A program made the position numbers and the translations under genes. Positions 1 to 8,858 of a DNA stretch of 64,000 nucleotides are shown one piece after another. The stretch comes from CAZKZZ01 sp964557375 (GTDB taxonomy: Bacteria; Spirochaetota; Spirochaetia; SPDA01; CAZJBZ01). The stretch's first letter is position 1, and each line of letters begins with the position of its first letter. The notes beneath the pieces were generated by a model. That model was given only the letters and a program-made list of their open reading frames with translations. It did not search any database and was not told where the DNA came from. Location of the stretch: positions 1 through 64,000 of the forward strand of contig CAZKZZ010000002.1 of the NCBI GenBank assembly GCA_964557375.1. Reading direction: 5' to 3'.

Positions 1-11
1 TTCAAGGCTTA

Positions 12-36
12 TTGCAAAAATAACCGATTTTTGCAA
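12..36. promoter_or_regulatory. perfect inverted repeat upstream of the mcsA operon
   Basis: Two perfect 10-bp arms (TTGCAAAAAT and ATTTTTGCAA) flank a 5-bp spacer. Neither strand has a T-run after the repeat, so it does not look like an intrinsic terminator. It lies about 60 bp upstream of the likely -35 of the mcsA promoter and resembles a dimer-binding operator. It is not the CIRCE sequence, and no ctsR gene is present in the window. The operator role is inference. Confidence 0.4.
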
Positions 37-96
37 GAAGCACAGATCAATGCGTGTGATTCCCTAAAAAACTCTTTTTTTCGGGATATTCTCATG

Positions 97-125
97 TCGA
101 CAGCTTTACATACATGTAATATACT
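97..125 (+). promoter_or_regulatory. probable sigma70-type promoter of the mcsA-mcsB-clpC operon
   Basis: A -35-like TCGACA (97-102) and a -10-like TATACT (120-125) are separated by 17 bp. Transcription would begin near 132, leaving a leader of about 60 nt before mcsA. An AAGG sequence about 8 nt upstream of the mcsA ATG is a modest ribosome-binding site. Confidence 0.5.
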
Positions 126-195
126 ATAAGTGGGAGGGAAACACCTCGCGTTAACATCTCGAGACGAAATCCTTTCTGCCCAAAAAGGTTATTAA

Positions 196-708
196 ATGAA
201 ATGTGAAATATGCGGTGAACACGAAGCAGTTGTACACATTCAACAGATTATCGGAAGTGAAGTTTTCGAACTTCATCTCTGTGACGTCTGTGCTAAACAG
301 CGTGGAATAACGAGTAGTGAGGACAATATCGAACTATCCATCTCGGAGCTCCTGACAGGACTGGTCGATGTCAAGGAGGTATCCGAAGAAGAGGCGGATA
401 AGCAGGTATGCCCTCAATGCGGGAAAACCTTCGAAGAGTTCAGAAAAGACGGACGGCTCGGATGTACGGAATGTTACAATTCGTTTCATACGGAAATCAG
501 CCAACTATTGAACAATGTTTCGGGCCATCAGCAGCACAATGGGAAATTCCCCGCGAAATTGAAGGCGTACAAGACCATTCTCATCGATAAAGAAGCGATG
601 AAACAGAAATTGAAAAAAGCCATAGAAGAGGAAGATTACGAAGCGGCAGCACTCATCAGGGACAGAATTCGCGAGCTCGATCACGCTATTGGAGAAAAAA
701 GTGAGTAA
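196..708 (+). CDS. mcsA: McsA, zinc-finger activator of the McsB arginine kinase
   Basis: McsA is the partner and activator of the protein-arginine kinase McsB in ClpC-dependent protein quality control. The 170-residue product has two pairs of CxxC zinc-binding motifs in its N-terminal half (CEIC/CDVC, then CPQC/CTEC). It ends in a UVR (UvrB/UvrC-type) helical hairpin rich in Glu and Ala, from about residue 130. This order and length fit the family. It is the first gene of a tight operon: its stop codon overlaps the mcsB GTG start (GTGAGTAA). In Firmicutes ctsR normally precedes it; here upstream there is only a promoter and an inverted repeat, so control must differ. Confidence 0.93.
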   Translation: MKCEICGEHEAVVHIQQIIGSEVFELHLCDVCAKQRGITSSEDNIELSISELLTGLVDVKEVSEEEADKQVCPQCGKTFEEFRKDGRLGCTECYNSFHTEISQLLNNVSGHQQHNGKFPAKLKAYKTILIDKEAMKQKLKKAIEEEDYEAAALIRDRIRELDHAIGEKSE

Positions 709-1783
709 TTCTTCAAAACTTTCACAGTCTATTGGTTGGTTCAATCAGGAAGGACCCGATTACGATGTGGTTCTCGCGAGCAGAGTGAGGCTTTCGCGAA
801 ATCTGTCGGGCCATCTTTTTCCGGGCACCATGGACAGTGACGAAGAGAATGATGTCCAGGAGGAGATCCTCAATGCTTTCTCTTCGATTTCAAACGATGA
901 AGAACTGGAGACCTACTTTTTAAATGAAATCGAACCTACTGAGCGGCGGATCCTGCTCGAGCGAAACCTGATAAGTCAAGATTACTCACTCCAAACACAC
1001 CGCGCAGTGGTTTTGGGTGAAAATCCAACATACGTGGGTTTAATAAATGAAATCGACCATTTGCGCACGGTTGGTCTTCAGGGCGGATTGTCCCTAGAAG
1101 AGGTGTACGGAAGGGTCAATGGACTTGATTCTCTCTTGGAGAAGAATTTAGATTTTGCAGTTTCCCTTGATTGGGGTTATATTAATACCGAGGTAACAAA
1201 TATAGGGACCGGAATGAGAGCTTCGGTTATGCTCCATCTTCCGGCTTTAGTAAAGACTTCTCTTATTGATCGGGCGTTCAAAGCAATTGTACAGCTCGGT
1301 TTGAACATAAAAGGGTTCTTCGGTGATGAAGAGAAATCACTCGGGGATATGTATCAGATTTCAAATCAGATAACATTAGGTGTTAGTGAAAAAGAAATTC
1401 GGGAAAAACTTGAAAACATTACACATCAGATAGTAAATTATGAGAGGAAAGCAAGAAATGAATTGCTTAAGAAAAGACGGATTGAGATGGAGGACAAAGT
1501 CCACAGGGCTTTTGGGCTCCTCACTCATTGTAAAACAATTACCTCCAAGGAGGCGATTGAACTGTTGTTAGATTTACGAACTGGAGCTGCCATGGGTATT
1601 ATTGACATCCCCATAGATAGAGTGACGGGTCTGCTCTTTCTCTCTCAGAAATCGCATATTCAGCAGCATATGGAGAGTGAAGAGGCGGAAATTGATTCAA
1701 TTTATCTTGATTACACAAGAGCAAAACTAATACAGGCATCCATCCGGGAAAACCCCGGTTCCATGGAGGAAAATAATGTTTAA
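701..1783 (+). CDS. mcsB: McsB, protein-arginine kinase
   Basis: This phosphagen-kinase-fold enzyme marks proteins with phosphoarginine for ClpC-dependent degradation. The N-terminal SRVRLSRN segment, an NE-x-DH loop (about residue 117) and GTGMRASVMLHLPAL (about 168-182) are diagnostic. I prefer the GTG at 701 over the TTG at 689, because GGAG stands 6 nt upstream of the GTG and the GTG overlaps the mcsA stop. Two oddities stand out. The CPTN motif of Bacillus McsB reads EVTN, so its Cys is missing. The C-terminal RDxxRA motif, known as a phosphoarginine-binding allosteric site, reads LDYTRA. The gene overlaps clpC by 8 bp, so the three genes are probably translationally coupled. Confidence 0.93.
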   Translation: MSNSSKLSQSIGWFNQEGPDYDVVLASRVRLSRNLSGHLFPGTMDSDEENDVQEEILNAFSSISNDEELETYFLNEIEPTERRILLERNLISQDYSLQTHRAVVLGENPTYVGLINEIDHLRTVGLQGGLSLEEVYGRVNGLDSLLEKNLDFAVSLDWGYINTEVTNIGTGMRASVMLHLPALVKTSLIDRAFKAIVQLGLNIKGFFGDEEKSLGDMYQISNQITLGVSEKEIREKLENITHQIVNYERKARNELLKKRRIEMEDKVHRAFGLLTHCKTITSKEAIELLLDLRTGAAMGIIDIPIDRVTGLLFLSQKSHIQQHMESEEAEIDSIYLDYTRAKLIQASIRENPGSMEENNV

Positions 1784-4295
1784 AGGCTTAACGCAACGAG
1801 CGCAAAAGATATTGACAATTATGGCTCAAGAGGAAGCGAAACGGTTTCATTCCGAACAGCTCCTCCCGGAGCATATTATACTGGCTTTATTAAAAGACGG
1901 AGAAGGGCTCGGATACAAAGTTCTCAAAAAACTGAATATTGATCCCGGCGAGATGCAACTCGAAGTCGAAGAGAGCATTCCCAAAAAAACCGGTGGTCTT
2001 ATTTTAGGTGATGTTCCTCCCTCCCAACGCGGTAAAAAGATCCTAGAAGGTTCCGCGGAAGAGGCGAGAAACTTAGGACATGAATACATCGGAACAGAGC
2101 ACCTGCTGCTTGCGTCCGCGCGCGAGCCGGGAAGTGTAGTGGCCCGTTCTCTTTCCAGACACAACGTGACCATCGAATCATTGCGCAAGACGGTAACGGA
2201 CTTGAGTGGCAGTACCGGAGCAGGCAGTGATCAACCGAAGAAAAAGGTCACGAGCCTCGGGCAACAGCAGAAACGGAAACAGCAGGACAGTTCCAAAAAA
2301 TCAACACCGACTTTGGATGAGTTCTCTCGTGATCTGACCCATTACGCGCGGGAAGGCAAACTGGATCCTGTTATCGGCAGAGAGCGGGAGATCCAGCGAG
2401 TCATCCAGATTTTGGCACGGAGAACAAAGAACAATCCTGTACTCATCGGTGAACCGGGTGTCGGAAAAACGGCAATCGTAGAAGGATTGGCACAAAAAAT
2501 AACCGACAGTAACGCGCCGGAAGTACTTATCGGGAAACGGGTCATGACCCTCGATCTGGCTTCACTAATTGCCGGTACGAAATATCGGGGGGAGTTCGAG
2601 GAACGGCTAAAACGGGTAATGAAGGAAATCCTCGGCGTAGGAAACATCATTCTTTTTATCGATGAGCTGCACACCATAATCGGGGCCGGCGGTGCTGAGG
2701 GTGCAATCGATGCGTCGAATATGCTCAAACCTGCTCTCTCGAGAGGTGAGCTGCAGTGTATCGGGGCTACAACGCTCAATGAGTATAAAAAGTACGTGGA
2801 AAAAGATGCTGCATTAGAGAGAAGATTCCAGACCATATTCGTTGACCAGCCCGGAACTGAGGAAACAATAAAGATACTCAAAGGTATCAAAACGAGGTAC
2901 GAGGAACATCACAATGTAACCTACACGGAAAGATCACTCGACTTAGCGGTCTCACTCTCTCACCGATATATTTCCGACAGATTTCTGCCCGACAAAGCCA
3001 TCGATTTAATCGATGAAGCAGGATCTCGGAAGCGGATACACAACAGCATCCGGCCTAAAGAATTGGCTGATCTCGAGCGGGAGATCGAACGTCTTACAGA
3101 AGAGAAAATCTCTCTCGTCAACAACCAGAATTACGAAAAGGCCGCGGCAGTACGAGATACGGTCCGGCAGTTAAAGATGCGTGTCGAAGAGATGAAAAAG
3201 AATTGGCAGATGACACTCCGCAATGAGAAAAATATCGTTGAAGAGACCGATATACAGCTAGTCATATCTGATATTACCGGAATCCCGCTGTCGCGTATTG
3301 CCCAGAGCGAGAGTGAGAAACTGCTCAAAATAGAGGATGAACTTCACAAGAAGGTAATCGGACAAAACGATGCTATAATTGCACTTTCTTCCGCTATCCG
3401 GAGATCGAGGATCGGCTTAAGTTCTCCTAAACGTCCCATGGGTTCATTTATTTTTCTCGGCCCTACGGGAGTGGGAAAGTCGCTTCTCGCTAAAACATTA
3501 GCGGAGTTTCTCTTCGGAAACGAAGACGCGCTTGTAAGGATAGACATGTCCGATTTTATGGAAAAACATAACGTAAGCCGTCTTGTCGGAGCGCCGCCGG
3601 GATATATCGGTTATGAAGAGGGCGGTTTATTGACGGAGAAAATCAGAAGGCGTCCATACAGCGTCATCCTTCTCGACGAGATCGAAAAAGCGCATCCGGA
3701 TGTCTTCAATATGCTGCTGCAGGTGCTCGAAGAGGGAGAATTGCAGGACAATTTAGGACATAAAGTCTCATTCCGCAATACGGTGCTTATCATGACATCG
3801 AATGCAGGCGCGCGGGAGATATCAAAAGAGTCGACGCTTGGGTTTCAGGCCCAGGAAGGAATCATGTCTTATCATGAGATCAAAAACTCCGCTATGAATG
3901 AGTTGAAACGGGTTTTCCGGCCTGAGTTTCTCAACCGGGTAGATGAAATCGTTGTATTCCACAGCCTAACCAGAGACGAGGTACGTTCAATTCTCCAAAT
4001 AATGATTCTCGAAGTCAAAGAGCGGTTGTTCGATCTCGATATTAAGATAGAGTTCACTAACGCAGCAAAAGATTATCTCATCGATAACGGATATAACGTT
4101 AAATACGGTGCGCGTCCTCTCCGAAGACTGATCCAGAAAGAAGTAGAGGATGAATTGGCCATGGAAATCTTGAAAGGGAAATTCAAATCCGGAGAGGCTA
4201 TTGTCGTAGGAATAAAGAACAACAAGATACAGTTTCGACATAAAAAGAAAGCTTCCAAAAAACCGGAACCTCAACCGGCGGGAGTAGCAGATTAG
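1776..4295 (+). CDS. clpC: ClpC, AAA+ unfoldase of the ClpCP protease
   Basis: ClpC unfolds substrates and feeds them to ClpP. The 839-residue protein has a double Clp-N repeat (about 1-150) and a Gln/Lys-rich linker. AAA-1 carries Walker A GEPGVGKT, and a coiled middle domain contains a UVR-like stretch (YEKAAAVRD). AAA-2 carries Walker A GPTGVGKS and is followed by the ClpB D2-small domain (NGYNVKYGARPLRR). The basic, disordered tail ends EPQPAGVAD. The ATG overlaps mcsB by 8 bp, with GGAGG about 6 nt upstream. Size and domain order are those of ClpC rather than ClpA or ClpB. Position after mcsAB implies phosphoarginine-tagged substrates. Confidence 0.96.
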   Translation: MFKGLTQRAQKILTIMAQEEAKRFHSEQLLPEHIILALLKDGEGLGYKVLKKLNIDPGEMQLEVEESIPKKTGGLILGDVPPSQRGKKILEGSAEEARNLGHEYIGTEHLLLASAREPGSVVARSLSRHNVTIESLRKTVTDLSGSTGAGSDQPKKKVTSLGQQQKRKQQDSSKKSTPTLDEFSRDLTHYAREGKLDPVIGREREIQRVIQILARRTKNNPVLIGEPGVGKTAIVEGLAQKITDSNAPEVLIGKRVMTLDLASLIAGTKYRGEFEERLKRVMKEILGVGNIILFIDELHTIIGAGGAEGAIDASNMLKPALSRGELQCIGATTLNEYKKYVEKDAALERRFQTIFVDQPGTEETIKILKGIKTRYEEHHNVTYTERSLDLAVSLSHRYISDRFLPDKAIDLIDEAGSRKRIHNSIRPKELADLEREIERLTEEKISLVNNQNYEKAAAVRDTVRQLKMRVEEMKKNWQMTLRNEKNIVEETDIQLVISDITGIPLSRIAQSESEKLLKIEDELHKKVIGQNDAIIALSSAIRRSRIGLSSPKRPMGSFIFLGPTGVGKSLLAKTLAEFLFGNEDALVRIDMSDFMEKHNVSRLVGAPPGYIGYEEGGLLTEKIRRRPYSVILLDEIEKAHPDVFNMLLQVLEEGELQDNLGHKVSFRNTVLIMTSNAGAREISKESTLGFQAQEGIMSYHEIKNSAMNELKRVFRPEFLNRVDEIVVFHSLTRDEVRSILQIMILEVKERLFDLDIKIEFTNAAKDYLIDNGYNVKYGARPLRRLIQKEVEDELAMEILKGKFKSGEAIVVGIKNNKIQFRHKKKASKKPEPQPAGVAD

Positions 4296-4308
4296 CTAGT
4301 AACAACTC

Positions 4309-5235
4309 ATGGTTTTAGAAGCATTTGTTCTTGGCAGCGGAGGGATGATGCCTTTGCCGAAAAGGCATTTGACCTCCGTTTTATTACGGAGAGAAGGCGA
4401 TCTGTTTCTATTCGACTGTGGAGAAGGGACCCAGGTATCTCTCAAAAAACTAAACCTCCGTTGGAAGAAAATAAGTACTATCCTCATCTCTCATACCCAC
4501 GCTGATCATGTTACCGGATTACCGGGCATGCTCATGCTCTCTTCTCAGGTTGACAGGAGCGAACCGCTCTATATTTTCGGGCCGCCTAAGATCCGTGAAT
4601 ATGTAGAGTTCAGCAGAAAAATTCTCGATATGTATATCAATTATGAAATAGTGGTCACCGAAATCAATGAACCGGGTATGATTTTTAGAGGCAATGGATA
4701 CTCCATCAATTGCTTTACTCTCAAGCACACCAAGCCGTGCGTCGGATATACCATCGAAGAAGATGCTCGCCCGGGCGTTTTCCACCCGGAGAATGCCCTT
4801 AAGCTGGGTATCCCTAAGGGGCCGAAGTGGTCGGAACTACAGTCAGGAAATGCGGTCACTGCGGAAAACGGCCGTATTGTAGAGCCAAACGAGGTGCTGG
4901 GCCAGCCGAGACCGGGAAGAAAGTTCGGTTTTATTACGGACACAGCATTTATGGACACGATTGCTCCTCACGTCGCACAATCGGACCTGCTGATTTGTGA
5001 AGGTATGTTCACGAACGACCTCACCGAAAGTGCCGCAGAGAAAAAACATTTAACAGCAAGACAGGCGGCCTCCATTGCGGACGCAGCAGGAGGAGTAAAG
5101 AAAATGGGTTTGATTCACTTCAGCCCCCGATATACGGAACGGGACCTGAAGAAGCTGCTGGAGGAAGCTCGGGAGGTTTTCCCTGATACCTTTATAGCGA
5201 GAGACGGCCAGCAGATATCCATTCCGCATTCTTAA
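4309..5235 (+). CDS. rnz: ribonuclease Z (tRNA 3' endonuclease)
   Basis: RNase Z removes the 3' trailer of tRNA precursors in the cytoplasm. The 308-residue product is a metallo-beta-lactamase-fold protein. It has the HTHADH signature (residues 62-67), an FxDCGEGTQ strand before it, later metal ligands in ITDT and HLTARQA, and the HFSPRY end motif, so it is the short bacterial form. It starts 13 bp after clpC with no strong Shine-Dalgarno sequence, so it may be read from the same transcript. The low identity of general metallo-beta-lactamase motifs is offset by the full set of RNase Z motifs. Confidence 0.93.
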   Translation: MVLEAFVLGSGGMMPLPKRHLTSVLLRREGDLFLFDCGEGTQVSLKKLNLRWKKISTILISHTHADHVTGLPGMLMLSSQVDRSEPLYIFGPPKIREYVEFSRKILDMYINYEIVVTEINEPGMIFRGNGYSINCFTLKHTKPCVGYTIEEDARPGVFHPENALKLGIPKGPKWSELQSGNAVTAENGRIVEPNEVLGQPRPGRKFGFITDTAFMDTIAPHVAQSDLLICEGMFTNDLTESAAEKKHLTARQAASIADAAGGVKKMGLIHFSPRYTERDLKKLLEEAREVFPDTFIARDGQQISIPHS

Positions 5236-5279
5236 AAGCCCGAATCAGGGAAACAGTATCATAATTCAGTAGCAGATAC

Positions 5280-6056
5280 ATGAAGAGCACTAAAAATCGA
5301 TACCATAACCATAACAGTGATAGTGGAAAATTAGGCACATCTCCCGCGAAACCATACTCAATCGTATCAGTTATGAAAGCTGAGAACCGTAAATGGCTCC
5401 GCACACCCGTAATCTACTTTGTAGCTGCATTCTCTCTTGCGGTAAGCTCAGGATGGTTTTTTCTTATCAGAAGGTATTTCGAGAACAGTTCTGCAACGCT
5501 GCGGGATTATTTCGGCACATTCCCTTTTATTTTTATCATCCTTATTTCTGCGGTGATTGCGAGCAGTGGAGACACTGTGTACGGCAGCAGGGGGGGTGAA
5601 CGGTATAGGGTGAGCGGAAAATTCTTGTCTTTTTTGATCATGCTTGTATTCTTACTGCTGTTTACACTTCCTGTTCCGTTACTGTTGAGCGGTATTAATC
5701 CTATCGATGCGGGAAAAGTCGTAACGGAATATATTGGACTGTTTTTTCTCGGAAGCTGCTGCATCGCTGTCGGCATTTTCAGTTTTTATCTATTTAAAAC
5801 GTATATAAGCAGGTTCCTCTTCTCAGTTACTGTTCTTCTTTTTTTTACTGTTATAAACAGAATAACAGTTCCGTCAGAGCTTCCGGACGGAGTGAAAACC
5901 GTTTTTACCTACCTTTCTTTTGATCATCATCTGCACAATTTTATCCACGGAATTCTCAACAGTAATGACATCATCTATTTTGTACTTATTTGTTTCGGGT
6001 TTTTATTTTCTACGGTGAGGCTGCTGCGGGCAAGAACATGGAGCGAAACCGAGTGA
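5280..6056 (+). CDS. ABC-2-type membrane permease (GldF-like)
   Basis: The 258-residue protein has about six hydrophobic segments and no soluble domain, as in ABC-2 family permeases. It directly precedes, and overlaps, a GldG-type auxiliary protein, which is the usual permease-auxiliary order in gliding/ABC-2 transporters. The first 31 residues are polar and may not be translated. A later ATG at 5373 (MKAENRKW) begins just before the first membrane helix, though neither start has a clear ribosome-binding site. No ATP-binding subunit lies next to it. The transported substrate is unknown. Confidence 0.7.
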   Translation: MKSTKNRYHNHNSDSGKLGTSPAKPYSIVSVMKAENRKWLRTPVIYFVAAFSLAVSSGWFFLIRRYFENSSATLRDYFGTFPFIFIILISAVIASSGDTVYGSRGGERYRVSGKFLSFLIMLVFLLLFTLPVPLLLSGINPIDAGKVVTEYIGLFFLGSCCIAVGIFSFYLFKTYISRFLFSVTVLLFFTVINRITVPSELPDGVKTVFTYLSFDHHLHNFIHGILNSNDIIYFVLICFGFLFSTVRLLRARTWSETE

Positions 6057-7552
6057 AAAAACGGAAAAGAAATATAGTTGTCTGGATTCTCACAATTATT
6101 TTTCTTGGATTGGCCGCAGGGATTGGTACTCACTTCAACGCGGAAATTGATCTTTCTAAGGACAAAGTCTATTCCCTGAGTCCGGTATCAAAAAAACTCC
6201 TTGCAGAGAGCACTGAATCCATAGTCATTACCTACTATGTTTCACCTGAGTTGAAGTCATTTTCTCCGCTTCCTGATCGTATAATTTCATTTATCGAAAG
6301 GTATGACACTATCGGAGGACCGCTGGTAGAGAGCAGAACTGTAGAAGTACAAAGCGGACAGGCCAACATGCTTATTGAACAACTCGGGTTGATACCGCAA
6401 ACATTCGGGTCAGGGGATGGAAACAAGCAATCGGCATTGTCCGCTTTTTCCGGTATTGTCATTGAATCGACTAGCCGCATGACATCGATCCCTTTTATTT
6501 ATGATATGGGAGGTATCGAGTATGAAATTACCTCGGGGATCAAACGGATCTTGTCGGAGGAAAAAAAACAGCTCGGAATCATGATCGCGGATAACAGCCG
6601 AACAATTGAGCAGCATTATTCACTGCTAACCCGTTTTCTCCTGAGCTTATACTCAGTACAACCGGTACGCCCGGGCACATCTATTCCGGAAGACCTTGAT
6701 ACTCTGATCGTTTTGGGACAGCAGGACATTACGCCGGAAGATGCAGATTCTATTGATGCGTATCTTAGAAAAGGAGGGGCAGTGCTGTTTTGTATAGATC
6801 CGGTTTATGTGGACCTCGATGATAATCTCGCCGCGGAACCGGCATCGAATTCAGCATTGCAGGAGATGCTGTCGCGGTATGGGGTACAAACTGAGGAGAA
6901 ACTAATACTCGATTCGAGTATGAAACAGCTTCGAGTGCCGCAGGCAGCGGGAAATACCGACGAAACTGTATGGCGTAATCTCGGCCCGTATCCTTTCTGG
7001 ATATCAATGCGGCAGGAGAACATACATACGGACCATCCTGTAACCGCACGTTTTCAGGGATTGGATCTGCTCTGGTGTTCTCCTCTTTCCATACGGGAGA
7101 TGCCGGGATTGTCCTACACCGTGCTGGTGCAAACTACAGCGGATGCATGGCTTATGGACCGTCCTTATCAAACTCAGCCGGGAGAAGCTCATTATTCCAT
7201 CCGCGACAGAGCAGTGGGGAGGGGACCTTTCCCGACAGCTGTTTCAGTACAGGGAAAGCTTACAGAAAATCAGGAGTCGACGACCAAATTGGTCGTAATC
7301 GGTGATGCCGATTCGGCGTCAGACCTTATGGAATACAGCGACAGCATGCATAATGTGCTGTTTTTCGCGGGCGCTGTAAACTGGCTTACACTCGAAGATG
7401 AGCTGCTGACATTGTTGGAAAACAATAATAGAACGTGGGATCTTAAAAACGGCCTTGAACAAAGAGTGCGGCTTGTCCTTCTTCTCAACATATTCATCAT
7501 ACCGCTTGCAATTATTCTCTTCGGTGTTATTCGTTCCCGCCGGAAAAACTAA
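6038..7552 (+). CDS. GldG-like ABC transporter auxiliary protein
   Basis: The protein has a membrane helix near the N-terminus, a long extracytoplasmic region beginning with the family-typical YSLSPVSKKLL, and a C-terminal membrane helix before a short basic tail. This is the layout of the ABC_transp_aux/GldG family. Two starts are plausible. ATG 6038 lies inside the permease gene. GTG 6053 forms a GTGA overlap with the permease stop and has GGAG 9 nt upstream. The pair is probably one membrane complex, but its ATPase must be encoded elsewhere. Confidence 0.75.
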   Translation: MERNRVKKRKRNIVVWILTIIFLGLAAGIGTHFNAEIDLSKDKVYSLSPVSKKLLAESTESIVITYYVSPELKSFSPLPDRIISFIERYDTIGGPLVESRTVEVQSGQANMLIEQLGLIPQTFGSGDGNKQSALSAFSGIVIESTSRMTSIPFIYDMGGIEYEITSGIKRILSEEKKQLGIMIADNSRTIEQHYSLLTRFLLSLYSVQPVRPGTSIPEDLDTLIVLGQQDITPEDADSIDAYLRKGGAVLFCIDPVYVDLDDNLAAEPASNSALQEMLSRYGVQTEEKLILDSSMKQLRVPQAAGNTDETVWRNLGPYPFWISMRQENIHTDHPVTARFQGLDLLWCSPLSIREMPGLSYTVLVQTTADAWLMDRPYQTQPGEAHYSIRDRAVGRGPFPTAVSVQGKLTENQESTTKLVVIGDADSASDLMEYSDSMHNVLFFAGAVNWLTLEDELLTLLENNNRTWDLKNGLEQRVRLVLLLNIFIIPLAIILFGVIRSRRKN

Positions 7553-7574
7553 CAGAAAAAATGGGTGGATATGA

Positions 7575-8798
7575 TCACATTTTAGAGGCGATATATTTTC
7601 TATATTTGACAGGGTCAGAGCGAAAACCGACGATTTTCGTTTTTTTATAACTTTGCGCTTTTTCAATGGCTTTTGTCGCTTCATGAATCAGCCGTTGTGC
7701 GCTTAACAATCTACCGTTACGAGAGCTCAGCCCGACAGAAAAAATCGGAGTTGATTCAAAATCCAGAGAAGACAGTTTTTTTAGAAAGAACTCCATTTTT
7801 TTGATTGCTTCATCCAATTCAGTATTGGGCAGAATAATTGAAAAACCATTATCTTTGAACTCAAATGTCAGGTCCTGAAAGGTAAAATAATCTACGATAC
7901 TCTCAGCAGCCTTACGGTAGATTGGATTCTCTTTTCTCAATTGAGGAGAAGTAAAGAGTATTAAAACAAGGTCTTGATCAAAAGAAGCGGCCCTCCTCAA
8001 CTCAAAATTGAGCCGGTTTTCGAGATAAGCCTCCCAGCCCAGCCCGCTGTGAGGTGAAAACAACCCTTTAGAGCCATTCTGATTAGTTTCAGTCGGTGTA
8101 TTCTTCACAGTCGATTTTTTCTTTGGTATTTCTGTAGATGCATCTACAGACGCATCTACAGAAGTTTCTACAAATGTATCTACAGATGGTGCTTCCTCGA
8201 CGGGTTTAGAACCGGTGGGTGAAGGTCCACTCTGAACTGATTTCTTTTTAGGTGAAATGATGAGGAAGACCACAACAATGAGGACGAGAACGGCGAATGC
8301 GATTCCGGAATCCCGTAAAACTTGATAAAACTCACCCCTTGTTACTATATTGTAAATAGAGGATATAATTATATCTTCATGTTTTGGAATTTGAAGGGAT
8401 GCAGTAAAATCGGATTCGAAAAAAGTGTTGGAATCGAGAATTACGTTATTATCGCCTTCGAGAACGGACAACGTGCTGTTGTCCGGGAACACAGAAAGGT
8501 ATGAAGGATGTACGGCGTATAAATAATCGACACCGGGAGTAGAAAAGATGACTACCGCGCGAAAACGATCATGTTTTTGAAAATACGATTCCATCATACT
8601 TCTAAAGTGCAGGGAATCAAAACTGCTATGTGCTAAGTAGGACGAGGTAACAGTTTCACGAAGCGCATTAAAATTTTTCTCTGCTGTTATGCTGTTTTCC
8701 GTTTTTAATGTGTAGAGCCTGATTCCTGACCACGCAATGATTAGAATAAGGAGAATGAATGACAGAAGGATTAAAAACCGGGACATTTTTTCTTTCAT
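7575..8798 (-). CDS. membrane sensor-like protein with degenerate GGDEF domain
   Basis: The 407-residue protein has an N-terminal helix (about 8-27), an extracytoplasmic region of about 135 residues, a second helix (164-182), and a low-complexity Val/Asp/Ser/Thr linker. A C-terminal domain then has the strand-helix pattern of a GGDEF domain. The catalytic GGDEF loop position reads KDNGF, so cyclic-di-GMP synthesis is not expected. The linker DNA contains short repeats and a palindrome at 8131-8150. It is convergent with the GldG-like gene and divergent from the Memo-family gene. A role as a nucleotide-binding or purely structural sensor is inference. Confidence 0.6.
   Translation of the reverse strand: MKEKMSRFLILLSFILLILIIAWSGIRLYTLKTENSITAEKNFNALRETVTSSYLAHSSFDSLHFRSMMESYFQKHDRFRAVVIFSTPGVDYLYAVHPSYLSVFPDNSTLSVLEGDNNVILDSNTFFESDFTASLQIPKHEDIIISSIYNIVTRGEFYQVLRDSGIAFAVLVLIVVVFLIISPKKKSVQSGPSPTGSKPVEEAPSVDTFVETSVDASVDASTEIPKKKSTVKNTPTETNQNGSKGLFSPHSGLGWEAYLENRLNFELRRAASFDQDLVLILFTSPQLRKENPIYRKAAESIVDYFTFQDLTFEFKDNGFSIILPNTELDEAIKKMEFFLKKLSSLDFESTPIFSVGLSSRNGRLLSAQRLIHEATKAIEKAQSYKKTKIVGFRSDPVKYRKYIASKM
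8131..8150. repeat. 20-bp perfect palindrome within the linker of the degenerate-GGDEF gene
   Basis: The half-site TCTGTAGATG is followed directly by its reverse complement. Related copies of CATCTACAGA continue to about 8187, encoding the Val-Asp-Ala-Ser repeats of the linker. It most likely arose by repeat expansion in a disordered linker. Confidence 0.6.
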
Positions 8799-8858
8799 AT
8801 ATTAATTATACGGAAAAAATTAACCTTGTGAATAGTATTTTTTTATAGGAGATGTTTT

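Noticed and set aside
60..90. Hairpin CCCTAAAAAA / TTTTTTTCGGG before the mcsA promoter
   Set aside because: Weak A/T stem with a mismatch; it might be the terminator of a gene outside the window, but this cannot be shown.
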